Of a DNA stretch of 64,000 nucleotides, positions 35,698 to 45,064 are shown one piece after another (position 1 is the stretch's first letter; every line of letters begins with the position of its first letter). Under the pieces are notes generated by a model. The model saw only the letters and a list, made by a program, of their open reading frames with translations, ran no database searches and was not told the origin of the DNA. A program made the translations under genes and the position numbers. Source of the DNA: JBGRQA01 sp041725895 (GTDB lineage Bacteria > Bacteroidota > Bacteroidia > Bacteroidales > Marinifilaceae); assembly GCA_041725895.1 (NCBI GenBank), contig JBGRQA010000009.1, forward strand, positions 124,001 to 188,000, written 5' to 3'.

Positions 35698-37086
35698 CTA
35701 CCAAAAGCTTCCCATGTATTCGATTTGATTGGATGGATTGGCAACATTGTAGAATACACAATCGTAGTGAGTGGAACCACCTTCCAATGTAATCACGTCA
35801 CAACCAATCATCCAGCCCTGTGGCTCGAGAACCAGATCCAAAATAGCTTTGATATTGGTCCCGTTGGCAATTTTTTCCTCAGCTCCCTCAATATTGGTTA
35901 CAACGTCTCCATTGCGTTCGAACTTGATGTGATTCTCTCCCACCTTGATCATTTTCAATGGAAGAAAGGCAAAATCCGTATCATTGGATTGACGGAATAC
36001 GACCCCTGCACCCAGGTCCTGACCATCTGGAGAAACATATTTATTCTTGATATTAACACGCTGCAATCGTGGCGCATCATAGCTATACAGATGATCTCTC
36101 ATTATATTCGCCAATGGGCCTTTACATCCCCACGGATCAAGGGCCAAACAATATTCACGGCTGAAGAAATCATCGATAAACAGATCCACGATACCTGGTG
36201 TGGCAACCATTGGTAAATCAGAAGGCAACACCTTGCCCTTAATACCATCGTTACCAATTTGCCATTCCTTCAGGTCGTCGTTGTAAACAAGGTTCGAAAT
36301 GGTATCCTGCCCTAACACCAATGGATCGGAAAACACGATGCCATCATGGGTGAATATGTAGGTGGCAGCATTGGTTCTGGTTCTTTTGCCGTTGAAGATG
36401 TATTTAAAATCGTAGAACTTTTGCTTCAATTCCTCCTCAAAATATTGAGAGTAGTAAGGACTTTCGATCTGAATGTAGAGAGGATTCTGCTCCGAAGTTC
36501 CCTCAACCCCACCGGTAATACAAAGGAAGTGGAAGTTTTTGGTTCTTGTTTCCTGGAAGCTCGCATGATGGGCTGCAAGGGCAGACATATCCCAATCGGA
36601 CTCCTTCGCTTTTTCCAAAACCATTTGGCCTTTGGTCTCTTTTCCGGAGAAGTAAAGTTTCCCATCTTCCTCCTTCATAAAAATGTACTCCAAATCGGCA
36701 CCATAACCAACAGGTTCTCTATAATCCGGATTGGTTAACCAAAAGAAAACATCATTTGGGGTTACAAATTTCAGTAAGGTACCTGCCTCATGGCTAATGG
36801 CGTATTCAGAGTCTGCCTGGCCATTTGCATTGGCAACAGTAACGATCCCATCGTTTGCTCCTTCGCTTCTATCAAACTTGAAAACGAAGAAATCTCCAAC
36901 TATTGGCTCCTTTCCTACGATCAAGGTTGTCTTCCATCCAAACTCGGAATCGGACAGTAAGCTGGCAAGATTTTCATTGGCCTCCGCTTTTCTCTCGGTC
37001 GGTGTTTTATCGAATGTATGCTCAAAATCATCATCACAGGATGAGAGGATAGTAAGCATCATAAAAACATATAGTAATCTTTTCAT
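35698..37086 (-). CDS. DUF4302 domain lipoprotein (locus 2)
   Basis: The protein has 462 residues from ATG 37086, which begins a clean lipoprotein signal MKRLLYVFMMLTILSSC (Cys17). Starts upstream (37128/37131) would put fifteen extra residues before the signal. The opening FEHTFDKTPTERKAEANENLASLLSDSEFGW matches the DUF4302 paralogue of locus 1. There is no catalytic motif. It is the last gene of locus 2, 100 bases after the metallohydrolase, and a hairpin terminator follows. The gap to the metallohydrolase is larger than in locus 1, which has 12 bases and an AGGAGG site. It is probably a surface-exposed accessory of the uptake system; the function is unknown. Confidence 0.82.
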   Translation of the reverse strand: MKRLLYVFMMLTILSSCDDDFEHTFDKTPTERKAEANENLASLLSDSEFGWKTTLIVGKEPIVGDFFVFKFDRSEGANDGIVTVANANGQADSEYAISHEAGTLLKFVTPNDVFFWLTNPDYREPVGYGADLEYIFMKEEDGKLYFSGKETKGQMVLEKAKESDWDMSALAAHHASFQETRTKNFHFLCITGGVEGTSEQNPLYIQIESPYYSQYFEEELKQKFYDFKYIFNGKRTRTNAATYIFTHDGIVFSDPLVLGQDTISNLVYNDDLKEWQIGNDGIKGKVLPSDLPMVATPGIVDLFIDDFFSREYCLALDPWGCKGPLANIMRDHLYSYDAPRLQRVNIKNKYVSPDGQDLGAGVVFRQSNDTDFAFLPLKMIKVGENHIKFERNGDVVTNIEGAEEKIANGTNIKAILDLVLEPQGWMIGCDVITLEGGSTHYDCVFYNVANPSNQIEYMGSFW

Positions 37087-37186
37087 GAGTTTTGATTTTA
37101 TTTGTAACTGCCACATGGAAATCGCCATCAACGTCCTTCCGTATATCTATTCATATACTCGTGGCTCATTTCATTGTGGTGTAATT

Positions 37187-38230
37187 TTAAAGCTCTAATG
37201 CATTCACAGCTGATTCAATTCGTTTCTGCAAGCTGTACAGATCAATTCCCCATTTCTCCTTGTAATAGGTGGTAACAATATCCACCTTGGCAGCAAACTT
37301 ATCGTAGCCTTCCCTGGCTTCGGGAGTTTGCACATAGTAGGATTGCCAGTTTTCGTCATACTTAGTCGTAAAGGACCAGGAATACAAGTAGGCTTCCCAC
37401 TCTGACAAATAAAGATCTCCCTTTTCCCTAGTCAGATTGCCCTTATCATCTTTCAACTGAGTATTGATCAGTTTGGGCTCGTTGCTGTTTTTCACTTTGT
37501 CAAGCATAGCTGCCACAATCTCCACAAAGTCCTCATTCTCATTCAGCATGGAGTAAGGGGTAATAAACCCCTTCAATTCCGCCTCACTAGCAGGCACGTC
37601 CATCCAGTTCCCGGTATAATTCCCCTTACAAATTTCTTTGAATTCGTCGGTATAAAATTTGGTCTGGTGCATAATGTGAGCGAACTCGTGGTGCAGGGTA
37701 TGAAAAGCAGTAAATATGGCATTTCTCTTTCTTTGTGCAATTTGCTCCGGTGTATCCCATGCGTTCTCAGACACCTCTGCAAATTGATCCACATTAAAAA
37801 TGGTCACTTTCTTCCCACCTTCAGCAAGTCCAAGAGTCATGGTTCCATCACCGTTGTATTGTGGAGATCCCACCAGCACCAGGAGTTTGGGCATGTATTT
37901 CTTCAGGAAATCCGGATTTCCGCCTGCTACTGCCTCATCATCATAAGTTTTGATCCAAACGTTCAGATAGGCTTCCAGAAAATCTTTGGCCTTCTGCATT
38001 TTGGGAGGGGTAACATGAAACTTATTGTCTACTTCCCCATCGTCCCACTTGTATTTCACCTCTACATTGAAAGGCATCGTCAGGTTCTCGTGAATCCATT
38101 TGTCCAACTCGTTCTGGCTGTTCTTTTCCACAGCGACAACCGATTCGTCCATCAGACTGTCCTCCTTATCACAGGCGTATACAGAGAACAATACTGCTGA
38201 TATTATAAGTAGTTTATATAAATTGTTCAT
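37187..38230 (-). CDS. Substrate import-associated zinc metallohydrolase lipoprotein (locus 2)
   Basis: The protein has 347 residues. The lipoprotein signal ends in VYAC (Cys20). The zinc motif HEFAH (181-185, in HTLHHEFAHIMHQT) is followed by NENEDFVEIVAAML (about 230-243), equivalent to NEYEDFAELV in locus 1, and by the shared NYTGNW/SYTGNSW block. It belongs to the same TIGR04549-like family as the locus 1 enzyme, with clear but not close similarity. It is 11 bases after SusD. It should process the imported ligand at the outer membrane, with peptide cleavage as the natural guess. No substrate can be named. Confidence 0.88.
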   Translation of the reverse strand: MNNLYKLLIISAVLFSVYACDKEDSLMDESVVAVEKNSQNELDKWIHENLTMPFNVEVKYKWDDGEVDNKFHVTPPKMQKAKDFLEAYLNVWIKTYDDEAVAGGNPDFLKKYMPKLLVLVGSPQYNGDGTMTLGLAEGGKKVTIFNVDQFAEVSENAWDTPEQIAQRKRNAIFTAFHTLHHEFAHIMHQTKFYTDEFKEICKGNYTGNWMDVPASEAELKGFITPYSMLNENEDFVEIVAAMLDKVKNSNEPKLINTQLKDDKGNLTREKGDLYLSEWEAYLYSWSFTTKYDENWQSYYVQTPEAREGYDKFAAKVDIVTTYYKEKWGIDLYSLQKRIESAVNALEL

Positions 38231-38241
38231 AATTGTAAAAT

Positions 38242-39750
38242 TTATCGATTGTTAGGTTCCAGTCCGAATTGTTGAGCCGTAACTGGAATTTGCAATACTT
38301 TTCTGGCATCATCTTCCTGCAGTTCAATAGGAGAACCGTCTTCGACTTTGTGTACCACTTTCATGTTGAAACGTCGGATATCGAACCATCTCATCCCATT
38401 GTAGATAAATTCTCTTCTGCGAGTATCGATCACACAATTCAGGTAGGTCCTGGTTTTCTCATCCAGGGAATACCATGGATTCAAAGGAGAATCCGCATTG
38501 GTGTTATCCTGGTAATGAGCGGTAATTTTCTCTTCCGTCACCTTATTGTCCTCTGCATAATCTATAATTCTTTTCTCAAAGTAAAGATTCAGATCGTTCT
38601 CCGCCTCTGTATAGTTTTTCAACATGATGTTGGCTTCAATTCTGTTGAACAAAGCTTCTTCGGCAACAACAGTAGGAGTCATAGCGTAGTAGTATCCCAC
38701 ATCGGCATTCACACTCGTCTTTTTGAAGAAATAGCCCCATTTCAAAACGATAATGTCATCTCCGCCATAGTTGGCTGAAGATTGTGCCCATTCCTTATCG
38801 CCCAAAACAAAGTTGTTGTTGAATACTTGCTTCTTAATGTTATTGCTGTAGGTATATCTCAGAGAGGCTTGAAAATAGCTAAACCAAAGCGTAATATTAC
38901 TGCAAAGCAAAAAGTTAGCACTCTCACTTGCCTTGGAATATTCTGCTTCTTGCTCGTTCAACCCCATTTGGGCATACTTTCCGGAAAGATCTCTCAAACG
39001 AACGGAAGGATTGGCCCCCAGAGCTGCGGTTGAATAACCCAGTACTTTTTTCCAATCCCCTTTGTACAAATAGAAACGGGAAGCGAAAGTATTGGCCGCA
39101 GACCGATTGAAATGATACTTAGGAACATCATAGGCATCATCCTGGATGTACTGGATTCCTTCAACCAAATCCTTCTCGATCAGCTCATACACCTTGGCAA
39201 CAGTCTCTCTCCTATAATCCTTGAACACCACATTTTCCACTTCGGTAACATAAGGAACCCCCAAATCGGTAGCTGCAGTTGCCGGATTGTAATGCTTTCC
39301 CCATAAGTTTACCATCATAAAATGGCAGTAGGCTCTGATGAGAAGAGCTTCTCCATAGTAGGGCAAATACTCGGTAGGAATCTCTCCATCAACTTTATTA
39401 CTTTCAATATAAGCAAGTGCCTGGTTGGCATGTGCTATCGACTGGTAGCAAGCATCCCAATAACCTGCAGGAGAATCCTGAGTGACTGAGGAAAACTCCT
39501 CCCAGGCATATCCCTGGTCGTTGTTAATATCGGTGTTGTGTCCCATTCCTTTGTCATCGGCATTATCAGCCATGGAGAAACAAAACATAGCGTATCCCAA
39601 CTCAGGATAGGCAGAGGTCAACAATTCCTTCACTTTCTCCTCCGAATCCATTACGGTTCGGTTATCAGGAGTGGTATCCAGATATTCATCACAGGAGGAA
39701 AAACTTAATGCAGTGATGATTGTCAGTATATATAATAAATTCTTATGCAT
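38242..39750 (-). CDS. SusD/RagB family nutrient uptake outer membrane lipoprotein (locus 2)
   Basis: The protein has 502 residues from ATG 39750 (MHKNLLYILTIITALSFSSC, Cys20); a TTG nine bases upstream is the alternative. It continues DEYLDTTPDNRTVMDSEEKVKELLTSAYPE. SusD features are IAHANQALAYIE, EALLIRAYCHFMMVNLWGKHYNPATAATDLGVPYVTE (nearly the same as in locus 1), AANTFASRFYLYKGDW and RRREFIYNGMRWFDIRRFNMKVVHK. The gene begins 11 bases after SusC. It should form the ligand-capturing lid of the SusC barrel. It differs from the locus 1 SusD mostly in the central ligand-contact region. Confidence 0.94.
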   Translation of the reverse strand: MHKNLLYILTIITALSFSSCDEYLDTTPDNRTVMDSEEKVKELLTSAYPELGYAMFCFSMADNADDKGMGHNTDINNDQGYAWEEFSSVTQDSPAGYWDACYQSIAHANQALAYIESNKVDGEIPTEYLPYYGEALLIRAYCHFMMVNLWGKHYNPATAATDLGVPYVTEVENVVFKDYRRETVAKVYELIEKDLVEGIQYIQDDAYDVPKYHFNRSAANTFASRFYLYKGDWKKVLGYSTAALGANPSVRLRDLSGKYAQMGLNEQEAEYSKASESANFLLCSNITLWFSYFQASLRYTYSNNIKKQVFNNNFVLGDKEWAQSSANYGGDDIIVLKWGYFFKKTSVNADVGYYYAMTPTVVAEEALFNRIEANIMLKNYTEAENDLNLYFEKRIIDYAEDNKVTEEKITAHYQDNTNADSPLNPWYSLDEKTRTYLNCVIDTRRREFIYNGMRWFDIRRFNMKVVHKVEDGSPIELQEDDARKVLQIPVTAQQFGLEPNNR

Positions 39751-39761
39751 CTTCTTCAATT

Positions 39762-42700
39762 TTAGAATCCTAATTTAAGCGAGAATGTATATTGTTTGGG
39801 CACAGGAAGAGCCACACCACCGGTTCCGAAGAACTCAGGATCCTGACCATTCAAGGCACTATCGGAATACAATAAGAATAAGTTGGTTCCCTGAGCCTTA
39901 AGAGAAGCACTGGTTAATCCGACTCTATCCAGGAATGTTTGAGGAATTTTGTACTCCAAAGAAATTTCTTTCAGACGAATAAAATCTCCCTTCGCAACCC
40001 GCTGATCGGAATAGTTATAGGCATTGTAGGTAGATTCCAGTTCATAACCATACTCATCGTAAATACGCTTGCTGGCTATGGTTGGGATATTGGTATATTT
40101 CTCATCGCCTGGCAACATCCAACGGTTTCTCATATCCTTGGTAACGGCGTCCATATCGCTGTAGGAAGCATGAAAAGAAGGATACAAACGAATCATGTTT
40201 CCAAACTGGTAGCTGCAGAATACATTCAGTTTCCAATTCTTGTAGTTGATTGCATTGGAGAATCCACCGGTAATTTTAGGATCAATTGAACCTTCGTACT
40301 TCAAATGGCTGATATTAGCATCCTGAAAATACACATCACTGGTGATGTTTCCATCCTTGTCGTAGAACTGTGGCAAACCTAATTCACTCAAGCCAGCAAA
40401 AGGGATAGAATACAATCCGCGAACGGGACCGCCTTGCAAAGCACCACCTTCAGCTCTCACCAAATCGTATATGATAGGTCTGTTTTTCAGGTTGGTGATC
40501 TCATTTTTGTTGTAGGCAAAGGTCAAATTGGATGTCCAGTTGAAATCTTTGCTTTCGATATTTTTTGTTCCCAAACTGAATTCGATCCCTTTGGAAGTCA
40601 TATCAGCATAGTTGGCATATTTCCAACCTTCACCACCAATTCCTGAGGTTCTTACTCTTGCGATCAGATCGAAACCTTTTCTTTGGTAAGCATCAACACT
40701 CAGGGAGATTCTGTTGAACAAGCCGAAATCAAAACCAAGGTTGGTTTCGTACTGCTTCTCCCAGGTCAACTCTGAATTCTCCAAAGATTCGATGTACATT
40801 GCATTCTGTTTTTCCGAATCGTAAGGAGTAGTAGTAATTCTATTGCGATAAACAATAGAAGCATTGTTGGCCGGTCCCATGGTAGCAGTCAATCCATAAG
40901 TACCTCTGAATGACAAGTTGGACAACCAATCTACATCGGTTAAAAATGCTTCCTCTTTAGCATTCCATTTTCCTGAAAAGTTCCAGGTTGGCAAATACCT
41001 TGCACTTCGGGATTGTCCCAATTGGTTGGAACCATCAACACGAGCCGTACCATTAAAGGTATATTTCCCTTTGTAGGAATAAGCCACGTTTGCAAAAGCT
41101 GCAACAAAGCGATCTCTGAACTCTTCCATTCCGTAATAGGAAAAACCTGATTCGTTGGTCGCTTTAATCATGTTGGGATCGGTAAAGGCTACACCACCTT
41201 TTCCATACTGGTAACCATACCCGTTGAAGAAGTCGTACTGTCTGTTCACATACTTCAGTTCCTGTCCCAACATTACATTAACAGAATGAATCTCATCAAA
41301 AGTTCTGTTGTAGTTCAACATGTTTCTGAAGTAATAGTTCTCCAAAGAGTTGGCCTCTTTGTTGTAGAAACCACCATAAGGAAGCACCGATATCTCTCGT
41401 GAGTTGGGAAGAGAAACATCTTTCCAGAGGTATTTGTTGGAAGTGGCAATTACCGGATCATCCACACCCGCATTGTAGGCTGCAACTACATTGGATCCTT
41501 CCTTAATCTTGTGCTCGTTGGAGGACTTTACATATCGCAAGGAACCTGTAAACTTGTAGTCTAAATATTTGTTGAACTTATACCCTAAATCTCCCTGAAT
41601 GGATAAGTCCAGAACATTCAAATTGATATAGTTGTTCTGATACTCCTCCAAAATATTAAAAGGAGCATAGTTCATTCGTACATATTCCAGATTGCCATTC
41701 TCATCGTAAGGAGTGATAGTTCTACTGGTATTCAATGCATAGGAGAATGGGTTGATGTCGAACTCTCTGGAGTAGTTTCCGTTTACTGCATCGTTGGTAC
41801 GGTTAAATGTACCCGGAGTTTTTTGCTGACGAATAGACCCCTTGGTTTGCAGACCTACGGATAGCTTATCGGTTACATCAAAATCACCTCTCATGTTTAC
41901 AGTGTAGCGGTCTACCTTATCGGCAATGGTCCATCCCTCATCGTTCAACCATGAGGTTGACACATAAAATCTTGAAGATTCCGAGCCCCCTGAAAAAGAT
42001 ACGGAATGATTCTGCTGCAATGAATTTCGGAACAGGATATCAAACCAATCGGTATTGGCTCTTTCGTATCTACGCAGGAAGTTCGCTCTGGCCTCGGGCG
42101 TATTTTCCAATCCAAACTTCCCATTCTCATAGGAGTTGATTAGTTCATACATTTTAAAGAAGACACCCCCGTCTTTGGAACGCATCATGTCGGCATGGTT
42201 CAGCCATTCCTTGTCCTGCATCTCCAGAAACATCTCCATCTGCTCCTGAGAGTTCATTATATCGTAATTGGAATAGCTAGGCTTCATCTTCATGGTAAAC
42301 TCGGAAGTCACCCGGATGGAGTTTTTACCGGCATGTCCTTTCTTGGTTGTAATTACAATTACCCCGTTCATGGCTCGTGCACCGTACAATGCTGTTGCAG
42401 ATGCATCCTTCAGAATCTGAAAACTTTCGATATCGTCAGCATTCAAGCCGGCAACAGAAGAAGAGATCAAGGTAGATGCATCCCCCGAAGACAGCTGGTC
42501 TGGTGAAATATCCACTACATCTTCCAGAACAACCCCATCAACAACCCACAAAGGTTTGGTATCACCGTAAATGGAAGAGGCACCACGCACACGGATTTTG
42601 GGAGCAGCTCCAAAAGTTCCGGATACATTCTGCACAGAAACACCTGCAACTTTCCCTTCCAGCATACGACCCACATCGGCAACACCAGCCACTTTAGCCT

Positions 42701-43418
42701 CTTCGGCTTTTAAAACGGCAGCAGAACCAGTAAACAATTTGCGGTCAATTTTCTGATAACCGGTAGTTACCACAACTTCCTCCAACTGCTCTGAAGAAGA
42801 TTTCAAAACAACATTTACTACCTCCTGATTGGTAACAACCACTTCCTGAGGTTCCATTCCGATAAAGGAGAACACCAGGGTAACTTGCCCGTTGCCGGGA
42901 AGTTTCAAAGAGTATTTTCCGTCAAAATCGGTGGATACACCATTGGTGGTACCTTTTACCAAAACAGAAACACCAGGTAAGGATAATTTGCTTTCGTCGG
43001 TTACGGTTCCCGTAATAGTTCTTTTCTCCTGTTGCTGAATGGGTTGGGCCTTTTCCGACAAGGGTTTAATCAGAATGGTTTTGTACTCCACTTCGAAACC
43101 AAGACCGGTATTTTCCAAGGCCTTATGCAACACATTTTCCACTGATTCGTTCTGAACACTTACCGAAATTGGTTTCACTTCTCTCAAGTGGGAAGCATCA
43201 TACAAAAAGCCCAAGTCGGTCTGCTCTTCAATCACTTTAATAAGATCTTCGATGCTAGAATTTTTTAATTCCACATCAATCCGACTCTGAGAGAAAATGC
43301 TTGCATTCGCCTGAAATCCAAACACCAACAACATCACAATCACATTTCTCATAGTGCGTAACATTCTCATCCACCTTATAAAAAAGGTGAATGTGTTCTG
43401 AAAAAAGATTTTTTTCAT
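39762..43418 (-). CDS. SusC/RagA family TonB-linked outer membrane protein with STN domain (locus 2)
   Basis: The protein has 1218 residues. The signal peptide is MRNVIVMLLVFGFQANA, about residues 22-38. Then come the STN domain (about 45-120, RIDVELKNSSIEDLIKVIEEQTDLGFLYDASHL), the CarboxypepD_reg-like domain (about 138-218), the TonB box region (EEVVVTTGY), the plug (PLWVVDGVVLEDVV, ATALYGARAMNGVIVITTK) and the barrel ending in FSLKLGF. The stretch from LPGVSVLVKGTTNGVSTDF to GYQKIDRKLFTGSA is almost identical to the locus 1 SusC, while the barrel differs. This suggests conserved signalling and TonB parts with a divergent ligand path. It works with the fecR and sigma genes upstream and with SusD downstream. 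Confidence 0.95.
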   Translation of the reverse strand: MKKIFFQNTFTFFIRWMRMLRTMRNVIVMLLVFGFQANASIFSQSRIDVELKNSSIEDLIKVIEEQTDLGFLYDASHLREVKPISVSVQNESVENVLHKALENTGLGFEVEYKTILIKPLSEKAQPIQQQEKRTITGTVTDESKLSLPGVSVLVKGTTNGVSTDFDGKYSLKLPGNGQVTLVFSFIGMEPQEVVVTNQEVVNVVLKSSSEQLEEVVVTTGYQKIDRKLFTGSAAVLKAEEAKVAGVADVGRMLEGKVAGVSVQNVSGTFGAAPKIRVRGASSIYGDTKPLWVVDGVVLEDVVDISPDQLSSGDASTLISSSVAGLNADDIESFQILKDASATALYGARAMNGVIVITTKKGHAGKNSIRVTSEFTMKMKPSYSNYDIMNSQEQMEMFLEMQDKEWLNHADMMRSKDGGVFFKMYELINSYENGKFGLENTPEARANFLRRYERANTDWFDILFRNSLQQNHSVSFSGGSESSRFYVSTSWLNDEGWTIADKVDRYTVNMRGDFDVTDKLSVGLQTKGSIRQQKTPGTFNRTNDAVNGNYSREFDINPFSYALNTSRTITPYDENGNLEYVRMNYAPFNILEEYQNNYINLNVLDLSIQGDLGYKFNKYLDYKFTGSLRYVKSSNEHKIKEGSNVVAAYNAGVDDPVIATSNKYLWKDVSLPNSREISVLPYGGFYNKEANSLENYYFRNMLNYNRTFDEIHSVNVMLGQELKYVNRQYDFFNGYGYQYGKGGVAFTDPNMIKATNESGFSYYGMEEFRDRFVAAFANVAYSYKGKYTFNGTARVDGSNQLGQSRSARYLPTWNFSGKWNAKEEAFLTDVDWLSNLSFRGTYGLTATMGPANNASIVYRNRITTTPYDSEKQNAMYIESLENSELTWEKQYETNLGFDFGLFNRISLSVDAYQRKGFDLIARVRTSGIGGEGWKYANYADMTSKGIEFSLGTKNIESKDFNWTSNLTFAYNKNEITNLKNRPIIYDLVRAEGGALQGGPVRGLYSIPFAGLSELGLPQFYDKDGNITSDVYFQDANISHLKYEGSIDPKITGGFSNAINYKNWKLNVFCSYQFGNMIRLYPSFHASYSDMDAVTKDMRNRWMLPGDEKYTNIPTIASKRIYDEYGYELESTYNAYNYSDQRVAKGDFIRLKEISLEYKIPQTFLDRVGLTSASLKAQGTNLFLLYSDSALNGQDPEFFGTGGVALPVPKQYTFSLKLGF

Positions 43419-43429
43419 AGATTTGTAAA

Positions 43430-43513
43430 TCGATAGTTAAACATTGAATACCCTCCACGGTATTCTTTATCTGTATTTGAATCGGAAGATGTTGGCGCAT
43501 TTTCCGATTCTTG
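43430..43513 (+). ncRNA. Putative antisense RNA / structured leader in the fecR-susC spacer (locus 2)
   Basis: On the plus strand TAGATTTG (43418-43425) overlaps the susC start codon, exactly as TAAATTTG does in locus 1. Hairpin 1 is GAATACC/GGTATTC (43446-43452 and 43459-43465). Hairpin 2 is GAATCGGAA/TTCCGATTC (43479-43487 and 43502-43510) with TTGGCGCA (43492-43499) in its loop. The stems differ in sequence from locus 1, but the plan and loop are the same. No good T-run follows here, so the 3' end is uncertain. It may be an antisense RNA to susC or a leader of susC mRNA. Confidence 0.45.
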
Positions 43514-43521
43514 GTTAGTAC

Positions 43522-44706
43522 TTATTTATTCACGGAAATCACCACCGCATTTTTATTCTTATTAATTTCTACTCCTGATATCTTTTCAAGCATATTTGCT
43601 ATCACATTAAAATCTGAAAAACGATATAGTTTTCCTGTTAATCGTTTGTTTTTCAATGCTGGATTCTGATAAAACACCTTGATGTTGTACCACCTGGAAA
43701 TATTCCGCATCAAATCCTCCAGACGCTGATCCTCAAATCTGAAATAGCCCTCGATCCAACTTGTATACAATTCTGTCTCTACCTCCCTGCTTTCCAAGGC
43801 TCCGGTTTCCTTGTTCCAACTGGCTTGTTTGCCAGGTTCCAGAAAAACGCTTTTGGTTTCAGTGACTCCTTCCTCTTGAACATTTACCTTCACCTTCCCG
43901 CTCACCAGGGTTGTTTGGATAGATCCCTCCTCTTTGTAAGCCATCACATTGAAACGGGTTCCCAGAACTTCAACCTCCATATCGTCCACATCCACAATAA
44001 AGGGCTGTCCATTCTTAGTTACCTCGAAAAAGGCTTCCCCTTTCAATTCAACTCTTCGCTCTCCTTCTCCAAAACTAACGGGGTATCTCAATTCCGAATC
44101 ACAGTTCAAATAAACTGTAGTTCCATCGGCAAGTTCCAATATGTATTCACCTCCTTTAGCTGTTTTTAGGGTATTGTAAACCAACTTGCGTCCCTTTACC
44201 GGCGCTTTCTTCTCATATTTCAACCCAGCCTTTAGGTACTTGTGAATTTTCACCCCCTCCTCCTCTTCAATGGGTTGCTCAATACCTGTTTCCAACTCGT
44301 AGGTTTTACCTGTAGAAGTAATTAATACAGCCTGTTCACGAGCCGGCTCTACTACATCAACCAAAGTATTATCGGCCAAATCCTGCCTGATATCATTATT
44401 GGAATAGAACCACAAAGTTGCTCCAACAAGTAGTGGCAAAAAGATAACAGCAGCATATTGCAAAACCCTACGCAACTGTACAACTCTGGATTTTCGATCC
44501 AACTTTTTCATGAAATCGGCAGTCGTATCCGGCACCAAATCCAAATCAAGTTCTTCAACCGATTTTTCGGAGTAAAGTTTGATCCGCCTATAATAATCCC
44601 TATGGTTAGCAGAAGCTGCCAACCACGACTTCAATTGCTCTTCCTCCCTTACGGTTGTTTTACCGTTTAATTTTCTATGGATAATGTCTAAATCTATTTT
44701 CTCCAT
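43522..44706 (-). CDS. FecR-type anti-sigma factor (locus 2)
   Basis: The protein has 394 residues from ATG 44706 (MEKIDLDIIHRKLNGKTTVREEEQLKSWL), which aligns with the start of the locus 1 FecR; an ATG at 44724 adds six residues. One TM segment (about 85-105, YAAVIFLPLLVGATLWFY) is followed by the FecR domain (KGGEYILELADGTTVYLNCDSELRYPVSF, LKGEAFFEVTKNGQPFIVDVDDMEVEVLGTRFNVMAY, about 185-290) and a DUF4974 module (YFRFEDQRLEDLMRNISRWYNIKVFY, about 315-390). It should bind the ECF sigma factor and release it on contact with the SusC STN domain. The stop is 103 bases before susC. The sigma gene is 358 bases upstream with a repeat in the gap. Confidence 0.92.
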   Translation of the reverse strand: MEKIDLDIIHRKLNGKTTVREEEQLKSWLAASANHRDYYRRIKLYSEKSVEELDLDLVPDTTADFMKKLDRKSRVVQLRRVLQYAAVIFLPLLVGATLWFYSNNDIRQDLADNTLVDVVEPAREQAVLITSTGKTYELETGIEQPIEEEEGVKIHKYLKAGLKYEKKAPVKGRKLVYNTLKTAKGGEYILELADGTTVYLNCDSELRYPVSFGEGERRVELKGEAFFEVTKNGQPFIVDVDDMEVEVLGTRFNVMAYKEEGSIQTTLVSGKVKVNVQEEGVTETKSVFLEPGKQASWNKETGALESREVETELYTSWIEGYFRFEDQRLEDLMRNISRWYNIKVFYQNPALKNKRLTGKLYRFSDFNVIANMLEKISGVEINKNKNAVVISVNK

Positions 44707-44904
44707 TTTTGTTTCTATCCTCATTTCAATTTATCAAAGTCTCATTTTTAGGGGATTTTGCTCTTAAGACGGTAAAAAGAGGAAAGGGTTAACAAGTTTT
44801 TTGATTTTTTTTCAAAAATTTACAATTCGGCTAGAAGCTCTGTAAAAGAAGGGATAGTTTCAATTGAAAAGAAGTATAATTGGAGAGGAAAAAAAAACTA
44901 TTTT

Positions 44905-45030
44905 ACCACAAAGGTGCACTAAGGAGAGCACAAAGGTAGTATGCTTGAAAATAGAACACAGATTACACGGATGGGACGATTTTCGCAGATAGTAATAATC
45001 TGTGGGAATCTGATAATCCCAATAGTTATT
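44905..45030. repeat. CACAGATTA-type intergenic repeat between the locus 2 sigma and fecR genes
   Basis: ACCACAAAGGTGCAC (from 44905) precedes an inverted repeat CACAGATTA (44957-44965)/TAATCTGTG (44996-45004) with CGCAGAT between. Sequences of the kind CACAGATTACACGG are familiar from repeats scattered through Bacteroidota and other genomes. There is no coding frame. The rest of the gap 44707-45064 shows only A-rich sequence. Confidence 0.6.
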
Positions 45031-45064
45031 GGGGTGTGGTGAGTTAAAGAAAATGATGGAAGGA

